In this document: piece after piece, positions 48,247 through 60,001 of the stretch
How the letters are laid out: every line of letters begins with the position of its first letter
Numbering within the stretch: the stretch's first letter is position 1
Assembly: GCA_014607495.2 (NCBI GenBank)
Contig: CP053152.1
Span: 2,046,001-2,110,000 of the forward strand
Length of the DNA: 64,000 nt
Direction: 5' to 3'
DNA from: Carposina sasakii
Taxonomy: Eukaryota > Arthropoda > Insecta > Lepidoptera > Carposinidae
Made by a program: the position numbers and the translations under genes
The notes under the pieces: model-generated
What the model was told of the DNA's origin: nothing
The model's database searches: none
The model's input: the letters and a program-made list of their open reading frames with translations, nothing else

Positions 48247-51200
48247 TTACGTCGTATCATTGGTTAAATTGTCTGACTCACTTTCACTCACATCTCCGTT
48301 GGCCTCTCTTTCTTTCTCTTCTTCTCGTAGTTTGTCTTCTTCTTCTTTCTGTTTCTGCTTTTTCACCATTTCTGATAAGTATTTACACCTCTGCATGCAT
48401 TCCTCCTGTAAAATGAACCATAATATTCTAATAATGACCACAATAGCAATAAATAAACTACTCAAAACAAAATAGGGCCCACCTAGTTTTTTGCATTAAT
48501 TTCAAAACACTTACAATTAGTAAATTCAGTTTAAAATTGTTAAAGTTAGCGTTAGAAACACTTGTAAGGACCCATAAACATGTCAACTATGCATTTAGGT
48601 GCTTAACTCATGGTGTGATATCCGCGCAATGTATTTTTTAACAAATTTGTAGATAATTATGTGGTGGGCCCTATTTTATTTCGAGTAGTTTACATTTATA
48701 GATAGGTATTATGACGATCTTTGTCGTCAGTTATAGACCGTAAACAAAAGGCGAGTGGTATACTCTTTGATTGGCGATTATAAACTAAAATAATTACATA
48801 CGATAATTCAACGTTCATGTGTTATGTACGTTGCTAGATTTCCTGAAATTACCCTAAGAATTCGGAAAATAAAACACGGAACGGAAAATAAACTTTACAA
48901 GATCGAAGTCGTGGGCGACCGCTAGCTTAGTTAGGAGATATCAAACATTGTGGAGGATCGATTATATTATTCCTAAAAATAGAAAAAGCCTATGGTTCCT
49001 TAGTTATATAACTTATGTATGTATTTTATAAGTAGGAAAATATAATATATTAGTTCTCGGTGTATTTATTACAAACTGTCGCTGCCGATACTAATAGAAA
49101 ACGGCCGACATCAAACAATATTACATAACAATAGCGAATCGCTCAAGCGGAACATTATTTCGGTCACACTTTCTATTTCGTTGCGGATTGCAGCCGCTGT
49201 TTACCGATTCTTATTGAAATTATTTAGTTATATTTATTTCATGAATAAATCTGTACGTCAAAAGTCGATAAATATAGATTTTCCAAAGACTATTTGCGCA
49301 TAACCTAACCTGGATATCCGATAAGTTGTCATATTTTTGGAAATTGGTCCTTCGAGCCGGATTTGACATAATTTAAACAGTAAAAGAGTAACTACTTTGA
49401 TTACAATCGCTAACAATAGCTGTGTCGCCATATTTTACTAATAGGTACAGTATCTTAGGTTGTTATTATCACTGATCAGCGTCATACCTTCGTCTTCCCC
49501 GGCACGGCAGCAGCTATCTTCTGCCACCGATCTCCGGCGCCGCCTTTAGGATGCTTCGACAGCGCTGCTTCGAGAGCCTTCTGCTGACTCTGCGACCAGT
49601 TGCCAGCCACCACCTCCTCTGCTTTACGCGTCTTCACCTGAAGATAGACCATACTCATATTCTATACCTGTCCTGTCCTGATGCGGGGCTTCACTAGAAT
49701 ACATCAGCTGCATCTTCTTCCGTGCATGTCGTAAACAAAGTCGACAACTTGTCACCGATTATTAACAACTGTCACCGCTATAGTTTACATGGATGTGGGT
49801 TTTCCTTTACGATTGTGCAGTTCTGGCTACATCATATCGGCATCTGTCTCTAAGTGTGTCAAGCTAAAGTGGCAGTGAACTGGTCACATCTGCCGCAGAA
49901 CCGATAGACGGTGGAGTAAGCGAGTTCTTGAATATACAGGGTGTAACAGAAAGGGTATGTTAAGCGAAAAGCTATGTAAATAGCCCACTATAGAGATCCT
50001 ATTTCCAAAATTTGAGACTCGAAATCACATTTTTATTTTTCAAGATTGTATGGACATTCCTGAGTTGTTTCGGAATTCTTCATACTATCTAGAAAAATAA
50101 AAATGTGAATTTGAGTCTGAAATCTTGAAAATAGGTTCTCTATAGTGGGCTATTTACATAGCTTTTCGCTTAACATACCCCTTTTGTTGCACCCTGTAGA
50201 CTTGGAGTTCCTCCGGCCAGATGGACTGATGATTTAAAGAGGCTGATAGTTATTGGATGGCAAAAACGGGAGACCGAGCCTTGTGGTGTGCCTGGGGCAG
50301 GCCTATGTCCAGCAGAGGACTGCAATAGGTTGATGTATGTATGTATTTCAGGTACACAGCCAACATGTACCCTGTAAGAACATCCTACCTTCTTAGGTGC
50401 CTCAACCACCTCTTCCGCCTCCTGCCCGGGCAGCCTGTAGCAGTTCTCCTTGAGCTTGGCAGCCATGTGCGTGACCTCGGGCACGCTGCGGGCCAAAGCC
50501 TCTGCGATGTGTTCCCAGCGCTCCGCGGAGCCACCCGGGAAGCGCTTCATCAGCCGCGCGAGCTCCGCCAAGTCGTCATCCGTCCAGAGACCACCCGATA
50601 CTGGTGGAGGGACGTGCTGGTGATGATAGAATAGTAAATATCGCACCATGGGTAAAACAAGGGCTAAGTCATAACAGATCTATACGGCTATGATGTGGGT
50701 CGTACTATGCACAGTTCTCGCCTACTTTTTTGCATCTAAATATTACGCAGCGCGTGGACCGCGTCCATACCGCGTCCCATGTTGTTCAAACTTCACTTCA
50801 CGACTATACTCTTTAGTTACACAGTTAGTTTTGTACACGTCAAATTAAAAATAGATACACAAAGGCGAGTTCGATTAAAAAAAAAACACTAATTAGTTTC
50901 GGCCTATCATCTTCGGAAACACAAAGTAAATCGGTGTCCATTACTATTTATCTTGTACTTAAAGTACAAGATAGAGTAACAGCTAGATCTAAGAATAGGT
51001 GGAATTAGATGATAAGTCCTCATGAATAGTGCATTTTTACCTTAACGGCGGGTAGCACGGCCTGCCCCGGCGGCGGGGCGGCGCCGGGCGGCAGGTCCTG
51101 GTCCCGCGCGGGCGGCACGAACCCGCGCCGCCGCCGCGCGCCGCTGCGAACTGCGTCCTGCGACTCACGCTCTATGCGCTGACGCTCTTCTTCCTCGTCT

Positions 51201-53491
51201 CTGGAATGCGATACAGATGTTACTAATGTACTAAAAATGCACAATAGCATCGATCTACCCGTTACTCGGCTTCCGAGCTTCTTGACGACCGATTGGCGTA
51301 GTTGTAATCCTACCTGTGTGTGTGTGTGTGTGGGGTCCTGTCATGATCAATGATGGTTTTCAACTATTCACTATTAATATCCAAATTAATGAGTACCGCA
51401 CTGTAAAGGATAAGTCTACCGCCACATTTTAGAATCAAATACATACAACAATCTAGGAACCTAAAAATCCAAAAATATTATTTCAAGTTTTTAGTTTGTT
51501 GGTTCATATCTGACGGATGATGCGTCGAGCGTATCAGATAACAATAGACGCTGTACACTCGACGCACTAACGTATCATCGGTTGAGTGTGAACGGTCGAG
51601 TGTTTTTCTATACATGCTGTCTGTTCTGGCGTTACGCGACCGATAATACGCGACGCATGTTCCGTCCGATATGAACCGACCCTAAGACAGACTTTAGTCA
51701 AAAATCTTTGCTAGGCTTAAGGCTTTAACAATTTGCATAGCTCAAACTAAAACTAGTTTAAATGTAGCTGGAAAATCAATGTTAAAACTACTTACCTCTT
51801 CTTCTGCTTCTTGGCTTCTTCTTCCTTTTCCTTCATTCTTCTTTTCAGTTCTATAATCCCCAAGGGCACTGCTGTGATGGACCACCAGATTCCTCGTGGT
51901 ATTTGAAAGGGCAGTGTGTCCTTTATGCTGGGCTTCGGTAGCTGGTCAAGTATTTCTGCCAGACCAGTGTCAAAGCCTGACTTTTTACTGTGTTTCTTTC
52001 CTCTACTGTTCAGTATTTGCTCCTGTACAACATTTTAACATTAACAAATTAAAATTTGAATGATGGCTAAATAATATTTTTTATTGTTTTAGTGCCTATA
52101 ATGGGTGCGCCAAAGTTCACCTAAAATCTCTACTCTGATAATTGGTACTTACTCCGAAAATTTTCTTCCTAACATTTTTCATCCGAACAATCGCAATTCA
52201 TAACTGCTTCTCTTCCTAATGTTTATAATTCCGAATCATTCAATTTCGTAATATCAGTAGCAGTAGTAAACATCTATTATACTATTATTTGTTTTCCTAT
52301 ATTTTCTCAACATAACCGTCTTTTACACTATTATTATATTTAATTAACAAGGCAATAAACATTTTTACTTACAGCAGTATACCTCTTCTCTATATAAGCT
52401 GCCCAGCCCACCAAATACTGTCCAAATGTAATAATGATGAAGAGGATGAAGGCACCCTCGGCCAGTCCCATCTTCCTGACATGACGGTAGTAATAAACTG
52501 CCGATCTCCAGTTTGGTAAACCATTTTTAAGTACTTCATTATACCTAAAAATACAGAACAGAGTTTTATAAATGAAATTGTATTAGGTGTTACAATTCGG
52601 AAGTTCAAACATTCACTATGGGTGCGCCCACCACCGGACCCCACATGAGTATGTATTATGTAATTTATTATCTTGTATGCTGGGTGCTCGGATCTGGTTT
52701 CTTGTGGCGATTGAAGGTAATGCAAGTGCTTGTTTTTGCAGTTATGAGTTATCAGATCCGAGGGTTAGTGGAGGGTCTGGTGCCCGGTGGTGGGCGCGCC
52801 CATAGTGAAATAACAGTTTGTAATTTACACCAATGTTTCTTAAAATATTCAGGGTTATAGCTTTTGTAATATGAAATCCAAATCCATAAAAACTAGATAG
52901 CCAGCTTACTTTTCTCTTTTTGATGGATCTTTAAGAATATTGTGTACAGAAACCAGATTTCTGAACTGGACCTCAGCATCAGGAGCATCATTCTTGTCCG
53001 GATGGAGCTTCAGAGTTAGTTTCTTGAAAGCAGACTTTATTTCTGCTGGTAGTGCATCCTGTAACACAAGTTACTTTGGGAATGGTATTTACACAAATAA
53101 ATACTTCTTAATTATTACTGGTTACAGTTCAAATGTATTAACATTTACTGTTATATAATATTAGGTAACTTTCATAATTTGTACTTTGTGAGATTCTTGC
53201 AAGAATTTTGAGGAAATATTGAAATAAATAATGGTGATAGGGAAAAGGTTATTTTGCGTGCAACAAGTAATAATTCACATAAAATTATTCCTAAATACAT
53301 TGGAAATTGAAACAAACTTATCTGGTAATCATTAGCTTATAAAATAATAGCATAGTTACCGGAGAAACACCAAGCAATTCATAGAAATTCTGGTTGACTT
53401 CTTCTACCACGTCAAACACTTCCAAGTCTCCGTCATCCCACGCCGATACATTTGATAATAACGTGACTATAAGTATTATAATAAACTGCAT
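48247..53491 (-). CDS. DNAJC1: DnaJ homolog subfamily C member 1 (ER J-protein with two SANT domains)
   Basis: Exons in transcript order: 53360-53491, 52910-53058, 52373-52544, 51796-52022, 51041-51200, 50389-50616, 49488-49637, 48247-48405, total 1377 nt, 458 residues, all phases consistent. A signal peptide (residues 1-17, MQFIIILIVTLLSNVSA) is followed by a J domain (about 37-100, HPD at 63-65 in LKLHPDKN). A membrane segment lies at about 124-143 (GAFILFIIITFGQYLVGWAA). A charged region with KEKEEEAKKQKK follows, then SANT 1 (about 290-345, LWTDDDLAELARLMKRFPGG) and SANT 2 (about 367-406, NWSQSQQKALEAALSKHPKG), and an acidic/basic tail. Family members place the J domain in the ER lumen, where it stimulates BiP, and the SANT domains in the cytosol near ribosomes. 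The ATG at 53491 is the only one ahead of the signal sequence. Confidence 0.93.
49933..50199. mobile_element. MITE with ACAGGGTGTAACA termini inside DNAJC1 intron
   Basis: ATACAGGGTGTAACAGAAAG on the left and TTGCACCCTGTA on the right, with the same subterminal pairs as 15132-15437. It is flanked by an RTE-like LINE 3' fragment (about 49880-49932 and 50205-50335, reading GLCPAEDCNR-like sequence), which it interrupts. Confidence 0.7.
52573..52805. mobile_element. hairpin MITE, CACCGGACCC variant
   Basis: GTGCGCCCACCACCGGACCC and GTGCCCGGTGGTGGGCGCGC pair as arms; the loop has GGTGCTCGGATCTGGTTTCT as in 27419-27708. It lies in the intron between the J-domain exon and the membrane exon of DNAJC1. 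Confidence 0.75.
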
Positions 53492-53914
53492 CTTATCTTT
53501 ATTATTTTAGTTTGCATAAGGGGAATATAATTGAATTTGATAAATAATTTCCAAAAAGTTATTCGATCCGCAAAAAAGCACTAAAAACCAGCTGTTTGTT
53601 ACCCAGTCAGTTGTCAAACTGACAATGACATTACTTTGTCGTCCAATTTATCTCGAAAGCTAGGTAAACGAATTATGTTCATACAGCCTTAATCCTTTAT
53701 ATAACGACCACAAAATCTTCAAAACAAAATCTGAAAATTACAGAAAACATTACTACACGGATCAAGCTGTTGCCTACTTAAATCTGAATCTCATTTTTTA
53801 CTATAACTACTTTCTTCTTTTGAATGCCTATATTTCCTGTTGTTAATTAGACCCTAATGCTTTTAATTTAGTTAAGAACAAGCACGCTACATCCTAGCAA
53901 TGGCGCGCCTAGTT
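53492..53914. other. DNAJC1 upstream region
   Basis: This is the 5' flank of DNAJC1, on the minus strand. I see no strong TATA box. The retrotransposon flank begins at 53915. Nothing else recognisable is present. Confidence 0.4.
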
Positions 53915-53975
53915 AACAGTTGAGTATGAACTCCAAGGGATGAACGGTACTTTCATAAAAATAATATAAGTATAG
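53915..53975. repeat. 61-bp direct repeat flanking the LTR retrotransposon (left copy)
   Basis: The 61 bp from AACAGTTGAGTATGAACTCC to AATATAAGTATAG is repeated without difference at 59941-60001, on the other side of the retrotransposon. This is far longer than the 4-6 bp target duplications of Ty3/gypsy elements. Confidence 0.9.
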
Positions 53976-54165
53976 TGAAATATGATAATTTGTCGCTTAC
54001 TTCCTTTAGCTTTTAAGTATGTAAGAGCGCTGCGACTCGGGCACCTTGTGCTGACGTAGCTATTATGTTTTACTAGTTTTAAGTAAATGTATGATCAGAC
54101 AATAAACGGAGTTCGAACTAAGAAGATGTGTCTTGCTTAACCACTAATATAACAAGAATACCACA
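53976..54165 (+). repeat. 5' LTR, about 190 bp
   Basis: It starts TGAAATATGATAATTTGTCG directly after the flanking repeat and ends near ATACCACA just before TGGCGACC. AATAAA lies at 54101-54106. The start is supported by the identical sequence following the polypurine tract at 59812; the end is inferred from the primer-binding site because the 3' copy is truncated. Confidence 0.75.
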
Positions 54166-54249
54166 TGGCGACCCTGTGCCATAAAAAGAACCTGAAGAAA
54201 TAAAATATTGAAGTAAGAAGAAACCAAGAAAAATAAAACTACATACGAA

Positions 54250-54513
54250 ATGGGATCATCGTACTCAAAAGATGAAGTCGTCATAGCGCAAGATGCAAAC
54301 GGAGTAGCATCTGCCAACTTACAAATGCAACAGAGACTCGTCCATTCCAACTACGTCATCCAAACTCTCGTAATCGTCGCAGTAACTTTGATCTTCGCTG
54401 CGATAGTCTACTACATCATCAAGAAGTACCGGAAAAATACTGTGCGCACATTGAGACGCGAATTAAATGCTCTCTCTCTCGACAACTTATCACGCCTACT
54501 AAACAACAATTGA
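54250..54513 (+). CDS. small ORF in retrotransposon leader, one membrane segment
   Basis: An 87-residue open frame starts MGSSYSKDEVVIAQ. A hydrophobic segment follows at about residues 38-57 (TLVIVAVTLIFAAIVYYIIK) with a basic stretch after it. The N-terminal MGSS could be a myristoylation site. It precedes gag in the element, and I cannot assign it a function. The run of membrane-like residues argues against chance. Confidence 0.5.
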   Translation: MGSSYSKDEVVIAQDANGVASANLQMQQRLVHSNYVIQTLVIVAVTLIFAAIVYYIIKKYRKNTVRTLRRELNALSLDNLSRLLNNN

Positions 54514-54539
54514 GAAGATTCAAAAGAGAAGAAAGAAAC

Positions 54540-54700
54540 GAGCGGTGTCCAGGGTTTTCCCGGCCCACAGAGTCCAGGGGATAAACCCGGCCAATGTACG
54601 AGAGGTGTCCAGGGTTTTCCCGGCCCACTGAGTCCAGGGATAAACCCGGCCAATGAACGAGCGGTGTCCAGAGTCCAGGGTCATCGCGGTCTACGTAGTC
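54540..54700. repeat. direct repeats in the retrotransposon leader, about 72-75 bp
   Basis: GGTGTCCAGGGTTTTCCCGG and GATAAACCCGGCCAATG occur twice in full, with a shorter third start at 54661. They lie between the small ORF and gag, in what should be untranslated leader. Confidence 0.75.
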
Positions 54701-54903
54701 CTAGCAACATCCAGCACAACTGCGGACCAGTCTGCCAGCCGTGACTCCTAGCAAGTAGGAAACCCGTCAATATTGGTATTTTTTGACTCCACTTATTTTA
54801 TGTAAGTTAATTTATTCATATTTTTCTTATACGTTTTAACTATAATTACTTTATTTTTTTTTACTGTTGTTATGATTAAAGAATTAACTAGCCTATTGAG
54901 CTT

Positions 54904-56024
54904 TTGTCTAGTATAAGAACATATTTAGTTAAGTTAGGACCAAGCCGTAGATGTACACATTTAGGCTTAAAGAAACAAGAAGAAGCTCAAATCGCGTATA
55001 GTAGATTGAATAGTTATTTGCACGCTGTCCAATTACAGATAGAAAATTCTGAAATATCTACAGAGGATACATTTAGAGTAAATAAGTTGATAGGAGATAT
55101 TCATATCTTATATAATTCTATTTTGATGCTAGCTAATTTAGAAAGCACGATGGACGGTGATAGTAAATTTGACTTACGAACGGCAATTTCTTTGCTTCCC
55201 GTGATGACTGGTCAAGAAAGTGTGACTAAGCAGTTAATAGACGGAATAGAGTTGTATACAAAAATGATAAATGAAGCCAGTAAACCACTTTTAATAGAAT
55301 TTATCTGAAAACTAGATTGTCTGAAGGGGGTAAGTTGCGTATGAAATCTTCATATGCTTCAGTAACATCTTTAATAACAGATATGAGACAATATTTGCTT
55401 CCCAAAAAATCAAATGTGTGTCTTCAGTCTCAATTGCAAAGGTCTACACAAGGCAATAGGTCTATACAGGCCTTTGGCTCTGAGTTAGAAGACTTATTTG
55501 TTAATCTTACTATAAGCCAAGCTGACGGAGATGCTAATAAGTTTGAAGTATTGCGTCCTATTAACGAGCGCATTGCTATAAAGCGCTTTGTGGATGGTTT
55601 AAAAGACCAGAGGTTAAGTATCATCTCAGCTTCGAAAACGTTTAATAGCTTGCCAGAGGCTATTCGGTCGGCATTAGATGAGCAGTCCATGTGCACCGAA
55701 GACCATCAGGTTTTTAGAATGCGAGAAAATTATAGGCAAAATATGCCTATACATAATAATAATAATAACCGGGGTTTCAGACGCTCGCATAATTACGGGT
55801 ACAAAAATAGGTCATTTAATAATTCTACCTATAATAATAAAATGGCTCAAATAATTTTACTGGAAATGCATATCGCAGCTATTCCATGGGAAACAATGCG
55901 AGTAATCGGAGCCGCGGGACAGCGCCGGCGCGCATGTTCACGCGTTCACGTGGAGCTTATACAAGGAACTCTTTGCCGCGTGTTCAGCATATGCAATCCG
56001 AGCAAAAGAATAAATACAAAGTAG
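54904..56024 (+). pseudogene. gag-like region of the retrotransposon, frame broken
   Basis: There are two open segments: 54904-55308 (helical, KKQEEAQIAYSRLNSYLHAV, RVNKLIGDIHILYNSILMLA) and 55317-56024 (SLITDMRQYLLPKKSN, FGSELEDLFVNLTISQADGD, KRFVDGLKDQRLSIISASKT, then an Asn/Arg-rich tail). The second segment resembles the capsid-type core of gypsy gag. The frames differ, with a stop at 55306-55308. I see no CCHC zinc knuckle. Structural protein of the particle in intact relatives; inactive here. Confidence 0.75.
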
Positions 56025-56049
56025 AAGGTTCAAAAATTTTTCGAGGCCT

Positions 56050-56408
56050 TCGAGAGTAACTTTGTATTTAATTATAATAGCACTAGTTTAGTAAAATACC
56101 ATGTCAATAATACTAAGATAGATCTTTTAGTAGATAGTGGGGCAAGTTTGTGTGTCTTAAAATATGAATGGTTGGAACGTAATACTTATCCATGTCATGA
56201 AATAAACAGGCACGTAATAACTATAAAAGGTATAAGCGGAAAATTAATATCCGAGGGATTTGTTTACTTAGATTTAGAATATAATGGAATAATTTTTAGG
56301 GAAAAATTTCATATTTTTAAGAGTTTGTCCTGTTCAGCGGATGGTATATTAGGAAAAAATTCTTTACAAAATATAATGCAATTATCAGCTATGCAGATTG
56401 TACCTTAA
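56050..56408 (+). pseudogene. retrotransposon aspartic protease region
   Basis: IDLLVDSGASLCVLKYEW holds the retroviral-type DSG catalytic triad, followed by HVITIKGISGKLISEGFVYL and DGILGKNSLQ, the usual later ILG motif. The frame ends at TAA 56406-56408 and the downstream polymerase is in another frame, so the protease is cut off from RT by an indel at about 56375. Confidence 0.8.
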
Positions 56409-56410
56409 CT

Positions 56411-58785
56411 TTGAATAATTTAAGTGAAAAAGTAACAATGAATATGTATGACACCGGTAGGTATGACCATACCATACCACCGCGATGTGAAGTTATTAAA
56501 CTTATACCGACTGATTATATCAGCGATAGCGTAATCTTAGCAACAGAAATACACAAAGGCATTTTTGTTGCGGGGTCTATAGTAAGGCCCCAAAAGGGAC
56601 AAGTTCCTTTAAGAATATTAAACACAACTGATGAAGAAGTTACAATAAATTTTACTGATTTGGACATATTTAGCTTAAATGTTTTTGAACTATGTCATTT
56701 TAATGAGCGAGAAATATCAGCTAATAGGGTAAAAACATTATTTTCATTACTTGACCTTAATCATTTGAATAGTGAGGAAAAACTTAGCATTGAGAGAATT
56801 TGTGCTAAATACGCAGACGTTTTTCATATTCCGGGAGATAAACTATCTGTTACAAATTTATTACAACACACAATAAAACTCAAAAATAACGTTACACCAG
56901 CATACGTGAAGCCATATCGAATACCACATGCTTTGAAAAAAGAAGTTCAAAAACAGATTGATGAAATGCTAGCCAATGATATAATAGAAGAGACCACATC
57001 CGAGTGGTCCAGCCCAGTCCTATTAGTTCCTAAAAAGTCTAACAAGTCCGGAGAACGCAAATGGCGATTAGTCATCGATTATAGACAGTTAAATACCGTA
57101 TTCAAGATGACAAGTTCCCTTTGCCTAATATCACTGAAATATTGGACTCCCTTGCACATAGCATTTATTTTTCAAAATTAGATTTATCTCAAAGTTATTA
57201 CCAATTATCCTTAGATAATAATTCGCGAAAATACACTGCATTTAATGTAACTAAAATGTATCAAATTGAATTAGATAACGATTCACGTCCTTGTACTGCA
57301 TTTACAACAGATAAGATGTACCAGATGAAGCGTTGTCCTATGGGCCTTAAGACTTCTCCTAGCGTGTTTTCACGTCTCATGACCATAGCAATGTCTGGTT
57401 TAAATTATAAAAAGTGTTTTATTTATTTAGATGACTGCGTGGTAATTGGCAGCTCTATTCAAAACCACAATAAAAATTTAATGAGTATTTTGGAGCGTTT
57501 GAGAAAAGTCAATTTAAAATTAAACCCCTTAAAATGTGATTTTTTACGTACTGAAATTCTTTATTTAGGGCATAAAATTACATCTGCGGGAATATATCCC
57601 GATCCAGAAAAAATTGAAATAATGCAAAACTATCCAGTGCCTAAAAATACTGACGAAATCAAACGTTTTGTTGCTTTCGCTAATTATTATAGACGGTTTA
57701 TACCACAGTTTGCCAAAAAAGCATATCCCCTTAACCAATTATGTAAAAAGAACGTAAGCTTTAACTGGACCTTGAATTGTAAAATTGCCTTTGAATCACT
57801 TAAACAGGCTCTTATAAGCCCGCCTGTGTTAGAATACCCTGATTTTTCAGAGTCTAATACTTTTAAATTACAAACGGATGCATCTATAACAGGGATAGGC
57901 GCCGTATTGTCTAATAGTAATGATAAAGTTGTAGCGTACGCAAGTCGTAATTTGAAACCGGCGGAGTCGCGGTATCCTGTGATTGAGTTAGAGCTACTAG
58001 CTATAGTGTGGGCGATACGACATTTTCGACCTTATCTTTATGGTAGGAAATTTATTATATTAACAGATCATAAGCCCCTTATTTATCTTTTTGGAATGAC
58101 TGATCCATCGAGTAGATTAACAAAATTTAGATTATATCTCGAGGAATACGACTTTGATATCGAATATATACCAGGTCGACAAAATGCAGCTGCAGACGCA
58201 TTGAGTCGACTTCCATCTAATAGTAAAGAGTTAAAATCTCTTAGAGAACACACTGTATCAGTCATCACCCGAGCACAAAATCGTAAATTTTCAGCACAGC
58301 CTATCGGGTTGTCAAAGGATACCACAACAACATCCGAATACCAGCCAATGGCTGTAGAGATTCTTAAGAAACCAAGTTATAGTACAGAATTGATAATAAA
58401 AAGTTCATTCTGTAAAGAACAAAAATATTTTCTTCATAAAGACAACATAGCTAGCAAGTCAAACAATTGTCTATACGTTCCTTCTAAGAGGACGTTGTAC
58501 CTAATTACCCGATCGTTATCTACTATGCCAGTGTTAGCGAGGGAATTAGAGGCATTATGCAAACAAATAAATATAAGTGAACTCATAATAATACGTAACA
58601 AAACTAATGAAATCAAAATAAAGGCCTTATTACAAGCTTTGAAAGTTTTAGAATCGTGTACTCTTAGAATTCTAGTAATAAAAGATGTTATACGTATAAC
58701 TGATGATGACGAAAAAATAGTAATACTAAATGATTTTCATATGTTACCCACTAGCGGCCATGCAGGGAAACAGGATGCTAAATAA
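56411..58785 (+). pseudogene. retrotransposon reverse transcriptase and RNase H, frame broken
   Basis: The first frame (to 57181) carries the N-terminal RT fingers (PYRIPHALKKEVQKQIDEML, SEWSSPVLLVPKK, WRLVIDYRQLN). An indel at about 57105 moves the rest to the frame of 57121-58785: YFSKLDLSQSYYQ, CPMGLKTSPSVFSRLM, the catalytic box YLDD in CFIYLDDCVVIG, then RNase H (LQTDASITGIGAVLSNSN, YPVIELELLAIVWAI, TDHKPLIYLF). A diverged 60-nt segment is tandemly repeated in frame at about 57207-57326, between the YYQ and PMG motifs, where the family has one copy. Confidence 0.9.
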
Positions 58786-59734
58786 TATTAAAAAATATTA
58801 TTTTTGGCCTGGAATAGGCCAGGAAGTGCAGGACTTTGTTAGAAAATGCAAAGACTGTCAAATAAATAAATATACAAATAAAAATATAAAGGAGCCTATG
58901 GTGATAACCACCACAGCTCACTCGGCTTTTGATAGAATAAGTTTAGATTTAATGGGCCCACTAGATATAGATAATTACGGTTATAAATATATTTTAACAA
59001 TTCAATGCGATCTTACCAAATTCGTAGAGGCATATCCATTGAATAAGGAGGCAGAACTTGTAGCTAAAAAATTTGTACAATATTTTGTACTTAGATACGG
59101 TATTCCAAAAGAAATTATTACAGATAAGGGAACAGAGTTTATGTCATCTGTCATGAACGAAGTATGTACACTTTTGGACATCAAGAAAATAAATTCTACT
59201 GCATATCACCATCAAACGTTAGGATCCTTAGAAAATTCCCATAAAAATTTAGGAGCATTTCTTAGAATTCAGAGTTCTAATAACAAACAAAGCTGGAGTA
59301 ATTGGGTAGCTTATTGGTGTTTTTCATTTAATACAACTGTTCATTCTGAAACAAAATATACGCCATTTGAGCTTGTGTTTGGTAAAGTATGTAGGTTACC
59401 TAGCAACCTAAGTTATAATGTTGATCCTTTGTATAATTTCGATAGTTATCCGTTAGAATTAAAGTACAGGTTGCAAAGAGCACAAGCTGATGCCCGCAAC
59501 AACTTACTGCATAATAAAGAGTTAAGAAAATTGGCATATGATCAAACATCAAATTCTGTAAAGTATAAAAAAGGTGACTTAATTCTTGTAAAGAACCAAA
59601 TAGGCAATAAGTTGGATGTAATATTTAAGGGACCGTATCGAGTTATTGAAGAGATGTCTCCTAATGTTAAGATAGAAATAAATAATAAACCTTACATAAT
59701 TCATAAGAATAATACAAAAGTGTTTATATCCTAA
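58730..59734 (+). pseudogene. retrotransposon integrase, N-terminus frame broken
   Basis: The zinc-finger His residues are at the end of the preceding frame (FHMLPTSGHAG) and the cysteines (CKDCQ) in this one, so an indel at about 58775 splits the HHCC module. The DDE core is present: SLDLMGPLDI, IITDKGTEFMS, and SLENSHKNLGAFLR with the catalytic Glu. The C-terminal part YKKGDLILVKNQIGNKLD is the usual DNA-binding extension. It ends with TAA at about 59732-59734. Inactive as written. Confidence 0.88.
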
Positions 59735-59802
59735 GCATACATTTAATGTTAGTAATTAAGTAATTTTTTTCCCTCTTTCGGGGAGGGGTAACGACAGTTT
59801 TT

Positions 59803-60001
59803 CGGGGGAGATGAAATATGATAATTTGTCGCTTACTTCCTTTAGCTTTTAAGTATGTAAGAGCGCTGCGACTCGGGCACCTTGTGCTGACGTAGCTATT
59901 ATGTTTTACTAGTTTTAAGTAAATGTATGATCAGACAATAAACAGTTGAGTATGAACTCCAAGGGATGAACGGTACTTTCATAAAAATAATATAAGTATA
60001 G
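59803..60001 (+). repeat. polypurine tract, truncated 3' LTR and right flanking repeat
   Basis: CGGGGGAGA (59803-59811) is followed by TGAAATATGATAATTTGTCG at 59812, identical to the 5' LTR start. The match stops right after AATAAAC at 59943, about 57 bp short of the full LTR. The 61-bp flanking repeat follows (59941-60001, overlapping by the shared AAC). Confidence 0.85.

Larger units (their letters stand above)
53976..59943 (+). mobile_element. Ty3/gypsy LTR retrotransposon, defective
   Basis: Order: 5' LTR, primer-binding-like TGGCGACCCTG at 54166, a leader with a small ORF and direct repeats, gag, protease, reverse transcriptase, RNase H, integrase, polypurine tract CGGGGGAGA (59803-59811), 3' LTR remnant. 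The RT-RNaseH-integrase order is that of Ty3/gypsy; no env-like ORF follows integrase. Frame breaks occur in gag (about 55306), between protease and RT (about 56375), in RT (about 57105) and at the start of integrase (about 58775), so it cannot be autonomous. It lies between the divergently oriented DNAJC1 gene and the small membrane-protein gene. Confidence 0.93.
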
